NCBI GenBank assembly: GCA_003952965.2
Contig: CM025855.1
Span: 20,359,633 to 20,423,632 of the forward strand
Reading direction: 5' to 3'
Length of the DNA stretch: 64,000 bases
Source: Morella rubra
Taxonomy: Eukaryota > Streptophyta > Magnoliopsida > Fagales > Myricaceae
In this document: positions 1-8,908 of the stretch, one piece after another
Numbering within the stretch: the stretch's first letter is position 1
Layout: the number at the start of each line of letters is the position of its first letter
Position numbers and translations under genes: made by a program
Notes under the pieces: generated by a model
What the model saw: the letters and a program-made list of their open reading frames with translations, nothing else
What the model was told of the DNA's origin: nothing
Databases searched by the model: none

Positions 1-330
1 TCCTTTGGGAGAGAACCCGAGGTCGGACGTACTGCTATAGCCATATTCCAATGGAGGCCGGATCAAGTACGATGCCGTCTAACCGAGATCGTTTTGAAGC
101 TTTGGAGTCGTCCTCTAATTGGATGGAAGACAAGATGGAGGAGACCACCACAACCATGGCTCACATGCAAGGAGCCATAGACACGGATTAGCCGAGCAGC
201 TGAAGAAAATAGGAAAGAGGTGGAAGGGATGCGACAAGACTTACAAGCGGTATTGGCTAGACTTGGTGGAGAACCCAGAGGGGCTGAAGATGTTCATCTC
301 GAGGAGGGTAGAGAAACTCAAGTTTTTGAG
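1..330 (+). pseudogene. gag N-terminal fragment (gypsy-1)
   Basis: A gag start codon is at 51 (reads MEAGSSTMPSNRDRFEAL). A stop appears after about 45 codons (near 188) because a few bases are missing compared with the copy at 4475. The remaining gag (capsid and zinc knuckle) is absent: at about 325 the reading jumps to the protease region. It is therefore an internally deleted gag that could not build a particle. The identity rests on its position after the leader and its near-identity with the copy behind the LTR. Confidence 0.7.
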
Positions 331-344
331 TCCACAAGAGGAGA

Positions 345-693
345 CCTCTACAAAGGTGGGGCTCATTGCTTTGCCATAGTGGTGAGAGCCATGAAGATCA
401 ATGTCCAAGGAGTCCGCATAGTGGCAGATCTCCATGTCCTAGCCTTGGTCGGGCTAGATGTGGTCTTGGGCAATGCATGGCTAAGAGGCATCGGCAAGGT
501 TGTCACAGACTACGAGAAGATGACTATGGAGTTCAAGCTTGGAGGGAAGAAGAGGATGTGGACGATCTTAGCATCAAAGGAGCCGAGGCCTTGTGAGGCC
601 AATATGTTCGAGAAGCTATGCAAGGGTGGGGCTCATTGCTTTGCCATAGTGATGGGCCAAAACCGAGAGCTGCTGAGCCGTCGGGAAGCCTAG
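345..693 (+). pseudogene. Retropepsin-like protease remnant (gypsy-1)
   Basis: An open stretch contains a 'LVGLDVVLGNAWL' block, typical of the C-terminal half of chromovirus aspartic proteases (GLDxVLGxxWL). The catalytic D-S/T-G motif is not present. The segment is bounded by two copies of a roughly 30-bp direct repeat reading KGGAHCFAI, at about 352-381 and 622-651. The upstream copy has replaced the catalytic half of the protease. The product cannot be an active protease. Confidence 0.65.
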
Positions 694-829
694 CGACGGA
701 ATGGAGGAGCTACCCCGAGGCTGTGCGGTCGGTGTTGGAAAACACAAGGAGGTACTCGAGGTCCCGACCACATTACCTCAAGGAGAGAGTTCGATCACCG
801 CATTGTGTTGAAAGATGCGGGCAAGTCGG

Positions 830-1570
830 TGAATGTGCCACCCTACCGGTATGCTCATTTTCAAAAGGAGAGATCGAAAGGCAAGTGGAGGAGATGTTGG
901 CCAGTGGTCTGATTCCGACCGAGCACTAGTCCCTTTTCATCGCCGGTATTACTTGTGAGGAAGAAAGATGGGAGTTGGCGCTTTTGCACCGACTACCGAG
1001 CACTGAATGAAGCAATAGTCCGGGATAGATTTCCCATACCTACGGTGGATGAGATGCTTGATGAGTTGCACGGGGCTCATGTGTTCACCAAGCTAGACTT
1101 AAGGGCCGGGTACCATCAAATCCGGATGAAGGAGGAAGACATTCACAAGACGCATTTAGGACTCATTCCGGCCATTATGAGTACCTAGTGATGCCATTCG
1201 GGCTATGTAATGCCCCATCGACCTTCCAAGCGGCTATGAATGCCATATTCAAGCCGTTCTTAAGAAAGTTTGTGTTGGTATTTTTCGATGACATCTTGGT
1301 GTACTCGAAGACTATGGAGGAACACTTGGTGCAGTTGGAGCAAGTGTTGGTGATCTTGAAGGAGCACCACTTCTTCATCAAGGCCTCCAAATGTGCCTTT
1401 ATGCAAGAAGAGCTGGAATACCTTGGCCACATCATCTGGGCCAAGGAGTGAAAGTAGACCAGCGAAAGGTGGAAGCTATGGTGGATTGGCCTTTACCCAA
1501 GAACGTGTCGGCCTTGCGAGGATTCCTTGGTCTGACGGGCTATTATAGAAGATTTGTTCAAGGCTATGGT
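830..1570 (+). pseudogene. Reverse transcriptase (gypsy-1), frameshifted
   Basis: RT motifs appear in order but in three frames: [16 protein letters not shown] (from about 958), [26 protein letters not shown] (about 1093-1130), then [13 protein letters not shown] (from 1191) and FFDDILVYS (about 1280-1306, catalytic DD intact), then the thumb-like YLGHII and LRGFLGLTGYYRRF. Breaks lie near 1165-1190, 1450 and 1575. The enzyme would copy element RNA into DNA; here the gene is dead. Confidence 0.92.
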
Positions 1571-2100
1571 TGATTGCCAAGCCACTCACGTCTATGCTGA
1601 AAAAGGAGGCCTTTGAGTGGTCGGAAGAGGGGAGAAGAGCTTTCGAGGACTTGAAGAGGGCAATGACTAAGACACCCGTCTTGGCCTTACCCGACTTCAA
1701 GAAATCATTTGAAGTGTACACGGATGCAAGTGGAGAGGGAATTGGAGCGGTACTAGCACAAGAAATGAGACCCATTGCTTATATCTCCAAGGCCTTAGGG
1801 CCAATAAAGAAGTCGTGGAGCACTTATGCTAGAGAAATGTTGGCGGTCGTGCATGCGGTGAAAGTGTGGAGACCTTACCTCTTGGGAAGGAAGTTCACTA
1901 TCGTGACCGACCAACAAGCATTAAGGCACTTGCTAGAGCAAAAGATCGTGACGCCGAGCAGCAAAAGTTTCTTGTGAAGCTTTTGGGATTCGAGTACGAC
2001 ATTGTATACCAGCCCGGTAAGGAGAATAAAGTGGCTGATGCTTTATCAAGGAAGGAAGGAAGTCCAATGATGTGGACTCTTTATGAAGATGAGGCCGGAC
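1570..2100 (+). pseudogene. RNase H domain (gypsy-1), frameshifted
   Basis: The frame from 1570 gives PVLALPDFKKSFEVYTDASG (acid residue in YTDAS), IGAVLAQ, IAYISKAL and the REMLAVVHAVKVWRPYL block, then TDQQALRHLLEQK. A shift near 1940-1970 moves the rest (KLLGFEYDIVYQPGKENKVADALSR) to another frame. The order and spacing match gypsy RNase H following RT. It degrades template RNA during reverse transcription in live elements. Confidence 0.9.
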
Positions 2101-2219
2101 TTAGTGCCTTGAGCGGAGTGGAATGGAGGATATGGGACAAGATTAGAGAGGCCATAGAGCTGGATGCGAGGTCTCAAGAAATCATAGAGAAGCTAGAGAG
2201 CCCATGTGATGGGGTGACC

Positions 2220-3030
2220 GGGTTCAAATTGCGGGATGGGCTGATCTACTACAAGTCCTATGTCTATGTGCCCGATGTGCCGAGCTTGAGGAAGGAGATA
2301 CTCACTCACTTCCACCATAGCAAGGAAGGTGGTCATTCGGGTGGCTTAGGACCTACATAAGGGTCAAGCATTTCTTCTATTGGGAGGGCCTAAAGAAGAG
2401 CGTGAAGAAGTGGGTGGCCGAAGTGTGACATATGTCAAAAGGCCAAGCATGATACGAGGGCCCCTACGGGTCTGCAACCCTTGCCCATACCAGAAGCTAT
2501 ATGGGAAGACCTGTCCATGGATTTTGTGGAAGGCCTGCCCACAAGTCAAGGATACGAAGTGATTTTAGTGGTGGTCGACCGCTTAAGTAAGTATGCTCAT
2601 TTCATACCCCTTAAGCACCCATTTACTACGAAGAGTGTGGCTAAAGCATTTGTAGATCACGTGGTGAAGCTCCATGGTTTTCGAGAACCATAGTGACAGA
2701 TCGTGATCGGGTGTTCATGAGCTCTTTTTGGAAGGAAGTGTTTGCACTTCAAGGGAGCAAAATGAAGACCAGCTCCTCATACCATCCGCAGACCGATGGC
2801 CAAACGGAGGTGGTCAACCAGACGTTAGAGCAATACTTGCGATGCTATTGCCACGATGAACAAGCAAGGTGGATGGAGTACATGTCTGGGCCGAGTATTG
2901 GTATAATACCACATACCACTCTTCCACCACACTTAGCCCATTTGAAGTTGTGTATGGGAGGAAGCCTCCTACTTTGGTTAATTATGAGAAAGGCACGGCT
3001 AAGAGTGCAGAGGTGGAGGAAGCATTGATC
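2220..3030 (+). pseudogene. Integrase catalytic region (gypsy-1), frameshifted
   Basis: A zinc-binding start (LTHFHHSKEGGHSGG) is followed by a damaged finger (2360-2480). The core then shows MDFVEGLP (first D, about 2518-2541), [28 protein letters not shown] (second D, about 2690-2730) and SSYHPQTDGQTEVVNQ (catalytic E, about 2775-2822). The D,D,E triad residues are visible, but the frame shifts at about 2360, 2475 and 2690. Integrase would insert the cDNA; this copy cannot be made as one protein. Confidence 0.9.
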
Positions 3031-3545
3031 ACCCGGGACGAGATCCTAGCTAAGGTGAAAAGAGAGCTTAAGAAGGCTCAATCAAGCATGAAGAAGCATT
3101 ATGACGAGGGAGGAGACTAGAAGAATTTGAGCCCGGGGACTTTGTTTATTTGAAGCTTCAAGCCATATGGGTAGAAGACCATGAAGAGAAAGGCGAGCCA
3201 CAAGCTCGAGAAGAGGTACTATGGGCCTTTCAAGGTGGCTGCCCGGGTAGGAGAAGTTGCATATCGTCTGGAATTGCCCCCGACCTCAAGACTCCATCCG
3301 GTGTTTCATGTGTCTCTCCTTAAGAGACGAGTGGGTGATACTAGCCTGATCGTGGACGAATTGCCTTCCTTTGATGAGGAAGGAAGAATGCTGCTACAAC
3401 CCAAAGGTTCTGGAATACAAGAGGGTAAATTGGGGACGAACTAGAAGGAAGGTCTGGAGAATATTGGTACAATGGAGTGGGCTAACCCGAGGGGAAGATT
3501 GACCGTGAGCCCAGACGTGCTGACCAACCATGAGCCTAGCGATAT
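3030..3545 (+). pseudogene. GPY/F module and chromodomain tail (gypsy-1)
   Basis: The integrase C-terminal GPY/F module reads [19 protein letters not shown] and [18 protein letters not shown] (about 3200-3330). After a short linker a chromodomain-like stretch (about 3395-3540) is readable only by changing frames; it ends near DVLTNHEPSD. Chromodomains steer chromovirus integrases to marked chromatin. Its presence is the reason for calling this element a chromovirus. Confidence 0.8.
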
Positions 3546-3669
3546 TTATGCCAGCAGGTCGACCATTCAGTCGCAGACCGACCAGCACCAATTCAAGACC
3601 CGATTGGAGCGAAGCGGCAGCACAACCACGTTATTTATGAAAAGATCTTCGGCGACTGGTTTCCTTCCG

Positions 3670-4277
3670 TGAAGCGATACGATGCAGTCATATCTTCTAG
3701 ATTCGGATTTCTCCGAAAGTCTAGAATATTATCTTTCCTTTTTTAGTTCGGTTTATTAGGCATGTTATATCAAATCTACTTGATCGACGGATTGATTCCT
3801 AAAGATCGGCGATTTGATTTGATTCCATTAGGGTTTGTAAGCACCTAAGGATGTCTATATAAACACCCTTAGGTGCATTTGAGTTTATCATTCAGATATA
3901 GAGTTTGGAGAGCCTGAGTGCTTTGGTTGAGTGTTTTGGCCGAGCATAGGCACGTATATGCTAAGTCGGTGTCAGGGCTAATAACCTTGTCGCTTGGGAT
4001 TCATTCTAGGCTAATAACCTAGTTTGGGTACCCGTTCTTGGGCTAATTAACCCTTGATCGGATTGTTCTTTTCTTGTGGTTCGAAGGACTAATAATCCTT
4101 AGACCACATTCCTTTTATCATAACAGTGAGGTATTTGTCATTCTAGTGTTAGATCCTATCTATTTGCTCGTGTGTTACTTAACATTGGTTGGGAGGATCG
4201 TTGTGGTATTGAGTAGCTCACCTACGAGGGGGGGAAGTTGGTGCTTGTTTTGGGTTCCTTGACCGGGGACCCTAACA
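3670..4277 (+). repeat. LTR of gypsy-1 (left edge uncertain)
   Basis: The right edge is firm: ...CCCTAACA at 4270-4277, followed directly by a primer-binding-site-like sequence. A TATA box lies at about 3855-3862. The left edge is not clear; TG starts at 3670 or 3763 are possible and no good polypurine tract precedes them. Downstream the LTR leads into a second leader and gag start, so it acted as the shared LTR of two copies. Confidence 0.6.
3841..3876 (+). promoter_or_regulatory. TATA box held in the loop of an inverted repeat
   Basis: The arms gcacctaagg (3841-3850) and ccttaggtgc (3867-3876) are perfect reverse complements. They extend inward by four more bases with one mismatch. The loop contains TATATAAA. 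This is the likely core promoter of the gypsy-1 LTR. Confidence 0.7.
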
Positions 4278-4279
4278 AT

Positions 4280-4300
4280 TTGGTGCTTTCATTGAGAGGT
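4280..4300 (+). other. Primer-binding-site-like sequence (gypsy-1)
   Basis: tttggtgctttcattgagag starts 2-3 bp after the LTR end CTAACA. Its place just behind the LTR marks it as the tRNA primer site; it is not the usual initiator-methionine type. Confidence 0.6.
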
Positions 4301-4324
4301 GATTACAGGAGGTAAACATGAGCA

Positions 4325-4452
4325 AGAGGGGTTCGATCTTCCTTTGGTAGAGAACCCAAGGTCGGACTTATTGTCCCACAAAAGTTGTTTGTGCCAAGTC
4401 TTGTGATCGGGAAGGGTTCGATCTTCCTTTGGGAGAGAACTCGAGGTCAAAC
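4325..4452 (+). repeat. Tandem duplication in the gypsy-1 leader
   Basis: The block beginning gggttcgatcttcctttgg occurs at about 4328 and again at about 4414, each followed by agagaac and a ggtc-rich run. The unit is about 86 bp. The second unit leads into the gag start codon at 4475. Confidence 0.75.
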
Positions 4453-4474
4453 GTACTGCTGCAGCCATATTCCA

Positions 4475-4747
4475 ATGGAGGCCGGATTAAGTACGATGCC
4501 GTCTAATCGAGATCGTTTTGAAGCTTTGGAGTCGTCCTCTAATTGGATGACAGACAAGATGGAGGAGACCACCACAACCATGGCTCACATGCAAGAAGCC
4601 ATAGACACGGTTGGCCGAGCAGCTGAAGAAAATAGGAAAGCTGTGGAAGGGATGTGGCAAGACTTACAAGAGGTATTGGCTAGACTTGGTAGAGAACCCA
4701 GAGGAGCTGAAGATGTTCATCTCGAGGAGGGTAGAGAAACTCAAGTC
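4475..4747 (+). pseudogene. Second gag start, truncated (gypsy-1)
   Basis: Starts MEAGLSTMPSNRDRFEAL and stays open for about 90 codons with heptad-like acidic sequence, without the early stop seen in the copy at position 51. It breaks at 4747 in the middle of gag, where CACTA-1 coding sequence begins on the other strand. So it was cut by a deletion or recombination, not by a normal transposon end. Confidence 0.8.
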
Positions 4748-5311
4748 GGTGTATGACTTTTCCTCTGACTCGTACTGCAACTGTAACGCTTCCATTTTTT
4801 CCTACAAAATTAGAAAATAAAATAAAAACTAGCACATATGAAACATAAACGCACACGAATGCATCATTAAATTAATGTTACAATTTACAAAATTTTCTCG
4901 TGCATCTTCTAATGTCCACATGCCATCCTTATTAGTATGCGTCTTTCTCGTGAGTTGGAAAGACCTCGCTCCCGATGTGTGTACAATCTTCAGCTTAGCT
5001 CTATTCTCCTTGTTGATTGCACTCCTCCTCTGCATTATACATTTACAGTTGTTACCACAATTAATAATAAAATAAAATAAACATTCAGTATGGAATAAAA
5101 ATGTTTAACCTGAAATTCTTGCTCGCGAATAAATCACAAACACGAGTCCATTCTTCCTTGTTCATCTCGGGATACGGGTGTTCTAACGCCTCTTCTTTGG
5201 AATTGAACATCGAGTAATGCTGGAACATTCTATTTCTGTGCGTCTTGTACGTTGTGTTCATCGTAGACGTCACAGTGAACCGATCCTCAGCTCGATCGTA
5301 ATCTATAAAAC
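4748..5311 (-). pseudogene. Transposase_24 (TNPA-like) gene of CACTA-1, 3' end cut off
   Basis: Spliced minus-strand exons with good sites. Exon from about 5311 to 5110 (DYDRAEDRFTVTSTMN, then NKEEWTRVCDLFASKNF, donor CAG/GTTAAA). Exon 5029-4889 (acceptor atgcag; RRSAINKENRAKLK, HTSGARSFQL, NKDGMWTLEDARENF; donor GTAAAT). Then a start of the next exon after ttgtag near 4786. The motif set (NKxNRxKL, HTxGxRSF) is that of plant Transposase_24, the second gene of CACTA elements, thought to bind element DNA. The same domain recurs in CACTA-3 at 57180-58606. The last exon is cut at 4748 by gypsy-1. Confidence 0.8.
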
Positions 5312-5354
5312 AGCTCTGTGGTGTGGTTTTTTGGGTCGATGGACAAGCATAGGA

Positions 5355-5876
5355 TCAGATGCATGATCCGCCAAAAAGGAAGCAGCTGCCTGTGTACCAT
5401 AAGGATCCCTCCAAAATCGTTGTATCATTGCCCAGCATGGTCCGGAATACCTCGGCCTTAGTAGGCCGGCCCTCCTCGCTCATTGGCAGGTTTGGGAACG
5501 CCGTCAAATCTCTCTCGTACCCCAAGAAATTCGCCAGCTCGTCGGGCGAGAATATGATCGGAACGTTACGGACAGTGAGCTCCATACTAGGCTCCTCGAG
5601 GTCCCTCGCCCGTAATATAGAGCAATAAAACTCCCGCACCATATTCTTTGACGCATAGCCGGTCCTGTGGATTAACGGAAGCCAACCTAACCCCTCCACC
5701 ACCTCCGGAAGCGTCCGACCCTCAAATGTGAGATCGTTAAAGTCTGCCAACTTGATATCCCGCTCGACAACAATCGAGCGAGACATAATGATCGTTGTAT
5801 GCTGCTCCACCATTAAAGTTCAAGCGGAAGATTGCTTGTCATCAGCCTGGCTACTGGTACGTGAACGCTTACTCAT
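5355..5876 (-). pseudogene. PTPD-like (Transposase_32) N-terminal half, CACTA-1
   Basis: A start codon at 5876 (MSKRSRTSSQADDKQ) lies 11 bp after an acceptor-like gtgtag/A (5888-5889). After one stop the frame from 5813 is open for 152 codons. It contains GLGWLPLIHRTGYASKNMVR, EFYCSILRARDLEEPSMEL, VRNVPIIFSPDELANFLGY, a pattern I recognise from the 'putative plant transposon protein' domain: W-x-P, then VREFYxN, then VRGxxIxFSPxxIxxxLG. The C-terminal half of the domain is missing, and Transposase_24 exons begin only about 45 bp further on. So the gene for TNP2 and the PTPD tail were lost between them. Function unknown. The domain name is from memory of the family pattern. Confidence 0.6.
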
Positions 5877-5887
5877 TTTTTCAGAAT

Positions 5888-6430
5888 CTACACAAAACAG
5901 CGTTCGCACGGTTAGATACATCCGAACCAAAATAACAAACACCAAACAGCTTTATAACCGTTTGACATCTTTGATATCCGTCTTTGATACGTTCAAGCAG
6001 ATAAAAAACTATTTAAATTTAACATTAAATCGTCCGGACTGCATTGAAAAAGTGCCGGGACACAATCAAAACGACAAGAGTTAACACAATCAAAACGACA
6101 ACGTATACCACCGAGTCCAAACGGCTAAATAACGTGTCCGACAACTGTCCGGACGACTAAATAAAGTGTCCGGACGCTTTCTGGAGGACGACCGAGTTAA
6201 CTCAGCCATGGCAGCGTCCCTCCCCCTCCCCACACGCCAAAAATACAACCAAAACACAAACTAATACACTTAAAACAATCCTAACACTTAACACAATCAC
6301 TTTCTACGTAAAAATCAATTAAAAAACACAATGTACTATGCAAAAAATGGAATTGAAATTCTATACGTAAAAGTATAAAAAAAATGAAATTTTTACCATT
6401 AAAATCTTGTTAAAAGTAAGCAAAATATAC
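5888..6430 (-). promoter_or_regulatory. 5'-leader intron of the PTPD/T24 transcript, CACTA-1
   Basis: The minus strand reads CATCCAG/GTATAT at 6430 (donor) and tttgtgtag/ATTCTG at 5888-5887 (acceptor), placing an intron of about 540 bp just before the ATG at 5876. The downstream half of the internal palindrome array lies inside this intron. A leader exon would lie at about 6431-6560, in a stretch without palindromes. This is inference from splice-site sequence only. Confidence 0.5.
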
Positions 6431-6900
6431 CTGGATGTGATTAGATCCACGAAAGAGTGATATTTCGTCAAGATTTGTGAAGAAAAAACTTGAGTTTTGA
6501 GAGATTTTTTAAGGAGAAACGGTTCGGTATTTGTGAAAATGACGAACTGTCAACTTATGAAAATACGTCGCTAGCGTCCGGACACCAAACATGCCGTTCG
6601 GACTCTTTTCTGCACACGTGGCCCAATCAACGTACTTCGTATTAAATGCCAAAATTTAAACCGTTTAAAACCGTTCGGCACAATAAAACATCCAGACGTT
6701 TTATCACGGCGTGCGAATGTCGTTCCACTGAATTTACACGACGTGGAAGCGCACGTTTGGCTGAATAAACGGCGAATATCATTCCGGACGTCTATAACTC
6801 GTGCGGACGGTGACAGCCGTTTTCAACTTTCATATAACGTAAACACGTGTACGCCATGCGACGGTTTCGCGATATGGGAGTCCGGACTCTCGACACGTCT
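5902..6900. repeat. Internal GTCCGGAC-type palindrome array, CACTA-1
   Basis: Near-palindromic octamers (GTCCGGAC, GTTCGGAC and decayed forms) occur at 5902, 5920, 6032, 6052, 6136, 6147, 6168, then after a gap at 6576, 6596, 6673, 6690, 6782, 6801 and near 6889. Neighbours are mostly 17-21 bp apart. The gap of about 400 bp (6177-6575) holds the presumed leader exon and its splice donor (6430). Confidence 0.8.
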
Positions 6901-6901
6901 A

Positions 6902-7330
6902 GCAGATTTATTTTGCATGTTAAATTCACTAAATTTACTTTACTTCACAAAACCTAATTTATTTAAATAAATGTAAATAATTTAATTTATTTCATTCAAT
7001 TTAACGCAATGTATTTTGGTGCAAATATTTAACTTAATTTATTTATTTTGAATATATATATAGTTAGGCATACTTTTATATTAAATATCCGTTATAACTA
7101 ATCACCAATTTAATTGTAATTGCAAGCTAATTTAGTGTAATCACCCATTTAATTTTACTAATTATCCGTTTAAATTGTAATAAATTTAATTAGTGAAAAA
7201 ACATAATTAATATAAAATATCAAAAATAATCCAAATACTGAACGAAAAAGACAATCATAATGTCTAGTACAAGCCAGAAATGGTCCTTCAAACGATAAAT
7301 AAATAATAGTGATAAAGCATAAACAGAAGA
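6902..7330. other. AT-rich spacer inside CACTA-1
   Basis: Long A/T runs, no credible coding sequence and no palindromes. It follows the stop of the coiled-coil ORF (minus strand) and may hold its 3' untranslated region. A matching AT-rich spacer follows the first gene in CACTA-3 (49058-49410). Confidence 0.5.
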
Positions 7331-7774
7331 CTAGTCCAAATCACGAGCTGCCTCTGGCTCATCCAAATCTTGTCCGAAGGCATCACGAACATGCGCCAAA
7401 TGCTCCTCCATATTATCCACCCGTCTGACGAGTGTCTGCAGTTGTACCGGAACGGTATGGACAGACTGGGACAACTGAGACAATTGTTCTCTAATCCTTA
7501 TTATTTCCATCCGCATAATATTCACTCTTCCGTTATAGCCCTATCCGTTAGAGCAAGTTTGGTCTCTAGACCGATCAAGCGGCATTGGAGCTCCATGCAC
7601 AACGAATGCGTCGGCTGCACTATCGCCCGAATACTCTCGTTTAACTCCGCTAAATAGGTCTGCCCAAGCTGGTCGCTCTGTTTGTCCCTCGACATTGGTG
7701 ATACTTCTCCCAGAGCGTTCCATGGTGAACCTAGCAAAAACCGTCCGAACATCAGCATAAACCGTTCGCACAAA
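7331..7774 (-). pseudogene. Coiled-coil ORF, first gene of CACTA-1
   Basis: Two overlapping minus-strand frames join at about 7525. The C-terminal part reads IREQLSQLSQSVHTVPVQLQ and VRRVDNMEEHLAHVRDAFGQ, with hydrophobic residues at heptad spacing, and ends DEPEAARDLD-stop. Its place between the end array and the internal array is the place taken in CACTA-3 by a PTPD gene whose tail is also a coiled coil (LLEQVDKLTNEVQELRNN). I suggest it is the C-terminal remnant of that first gene. Function unknown. One frameshift. Confidence 0.45.
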
Positions 7775-7804
7775 CATCAAACTGCGTCGTTTAAATTTTA
7801 GAGC

Positions 7805-8690
7805 GTCCGAACGTACAATGACATAACGTCCGGACGTTTAAGAAAACTTTCGGACGGTGTAAAAAGACGTCCGAATGTGTTTCGATGAACACCAGCAAAA
7901 CAACCTAATTTGATAGACACAAACAACACAACAAACTAAACAAGGGACGGTATTTAATCGAAATGCATGAAATTGAGAAGCAAATTCATAAAGGAAGTTT
8001 TACCTGAAGTTCCTTGAGAGATCTCAAATGGATAGTGAAAACGTTCGAGAGAAGAGTTTGAGAGAAGTGAGTGAGTTTGTGATTTTGACAAAGTCTGGCG
8101 GTTTTAATGTGCCCAGTACCCGTCCGAACTCTGTAGATTCGAGTTCGGACGCTTCTCAGTGGTTATATTCACACGTGGCCCTATCAAATTTAACGTCATT
8201 AAAATGCCCGATTCGAAAAGGTTCTAGAACTTATACAGTCCAGACGCTATTTATGGGTCCGAATGGTATCGATGTCACGGGTCTGAAGTTTTGCAACGTG
8301 GAACCACACAATTCACGGAAGAAGCATTACAATTGTGCGGAATTTTTTGTCCCGTCCGGACGGATTATTTTTTTGTTAGAACGTTGTTGACAACGTCTGG
8401 ACTGAATAGAGTGTTCATGACGATTTTTAATTTGTCACTCTATCCTGACGATTATTATTCGTTAGGTGATGTACGTTCGGACGTTATATAAAACAAGTCC
8501 GGACGGGAGTGTAAAAATTGTCACTCAGTTACGACGATTTGGAATTTGTCACCCTGCAGCGAGTCCGAACGGGTTTCTTGTTCGTCCAGACGGTCCTTTG
8601 TTTTTGTGACGATTTTTATCGTCACTCATTCGCGACGGTGTATGTTGTCACACCAGAAATACGTCCGAACGGGTTTTTGGCCAGTCCGAA
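7805..8690. repeat. Subterminal GTCCGGAC-type palindrome array, CACTA-1
   Basis: Octamers start at 7805, 7828, 7848, 7869; gap; 8122, 8143; 8238, 8257, 8281; 8354, 8395; 8475, 8497; 8563, 8584; 8663, 8684. Within pairs the start-to-start distances are 23, 20, 21, 21, 19, 24, 41, 22, 21, 21. The gap 7877-8121 holds a minus-strand leader with donor CTTCAG/GTAAAA (GT at 8003-8002). Confidence 0.85.
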
Positions 8691-8699
8691 TGGTTTTGG

Positions 8700-8817
8700 C
8701 ATTCCTGGATGGTTTTGGGTGACGAAATTAATATTTTGTCATAGAAAGCCACTTTAGGTGACAAAATTTGGTTTGACACCCAAAATTTTGTCACCTAAAA
8801 CTAAATTTCTTGTAGTG
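8700..8817. repeat. Right terminal region and TIR of CACTA-1
   Basis: Inverted copies of gtgacgaaat/attttgtcac-type sequence (gtgacgaaattaatattttg, ggtgacaaaatttgg, ccaaaattttgtcacc) can form a hairpin. The TIR tttcttgtagtg (CACTACAAGAAA on the other strand) ends at 8817. Confidence 0.85.
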
Positions 8818-8819
8818 AT

Positions 8820-8908
8820 AATATACCGATCAATCGTCACAATAGACGATCGATCGGTCTTACATATAAACGCACAGTTTAGATGGACTGATCAATCGCT
8901 CAGTAAAT
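8820..8908. repeat. GATCGATCG palindromes, CACTA-2 inner part
   Basis: Degenerate copies centred near 8830 and 8850 (20 bp apart) and 8892, interrupted by the solo LTR. They line up with the copies near 40950-40890 of CACTA-3 in reverse. Confidence 0.75.

Larger units (their letters stand above)
1..4747 (+). mobile_element. Degenerate Ty3/gypsy chromovirus plus partial second internal copy
   Basis: Order seen: gag fragment, protease remnant, reverse transcriptase, RNase H, integrase, GPY/F plus chromodomain, LTR (ends 4277), primer-binding site, then a second gag start that stops at 4747. Positions 1-320 and about 4420-4745 are near-identical, so the LTR is shared by two internal regions, as after unequal recombination between copies. 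Pol is broken by many frameshifts and stops. The 5' LTR lies outside the window or is lost. The chromodomain after integrase marks it as a chromovirus; the exact lineage (Reina, Tekay or other) is not resolved. At 4747/4748 the gag sequence switches abruptly into CACTA-1. Confidence 0.9.
4748..8817 (-). mobile_element. CACTA-1 (En/Spm-type), left end lost
   Basis: The right end is the terminal repeat tttcttgtagtg (reverse complement CACTACAAGAAA), ending at 8817. Minus-strand genes are a coiled-coil ORF (7331-7774), a PTPD fragment (5355-5876) and a Transposase_24 gene (to 4748). Two arrays of GTCCGGAC-type palindromes lie at 7805-8690 and 5902-6900. The sequence right of 8817 continues CACTA-2 in exact alignment with its copy in CACTA-3, so CACTA-1 inserted into CACTA-2, probably with ATA as target duplication. 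No TNP2 transposase is visible, so it looks non-autonomous. The left end was removed at the junction with gypsy-1. Confidence 0.85.

Noticed and set aside
220..693. A 157-codon open frame as an intact novel gene
   Set aside because: Its content is a fused gag end and protease remnant with a direct repeat; it belongs to the gypsy-1 wreck.
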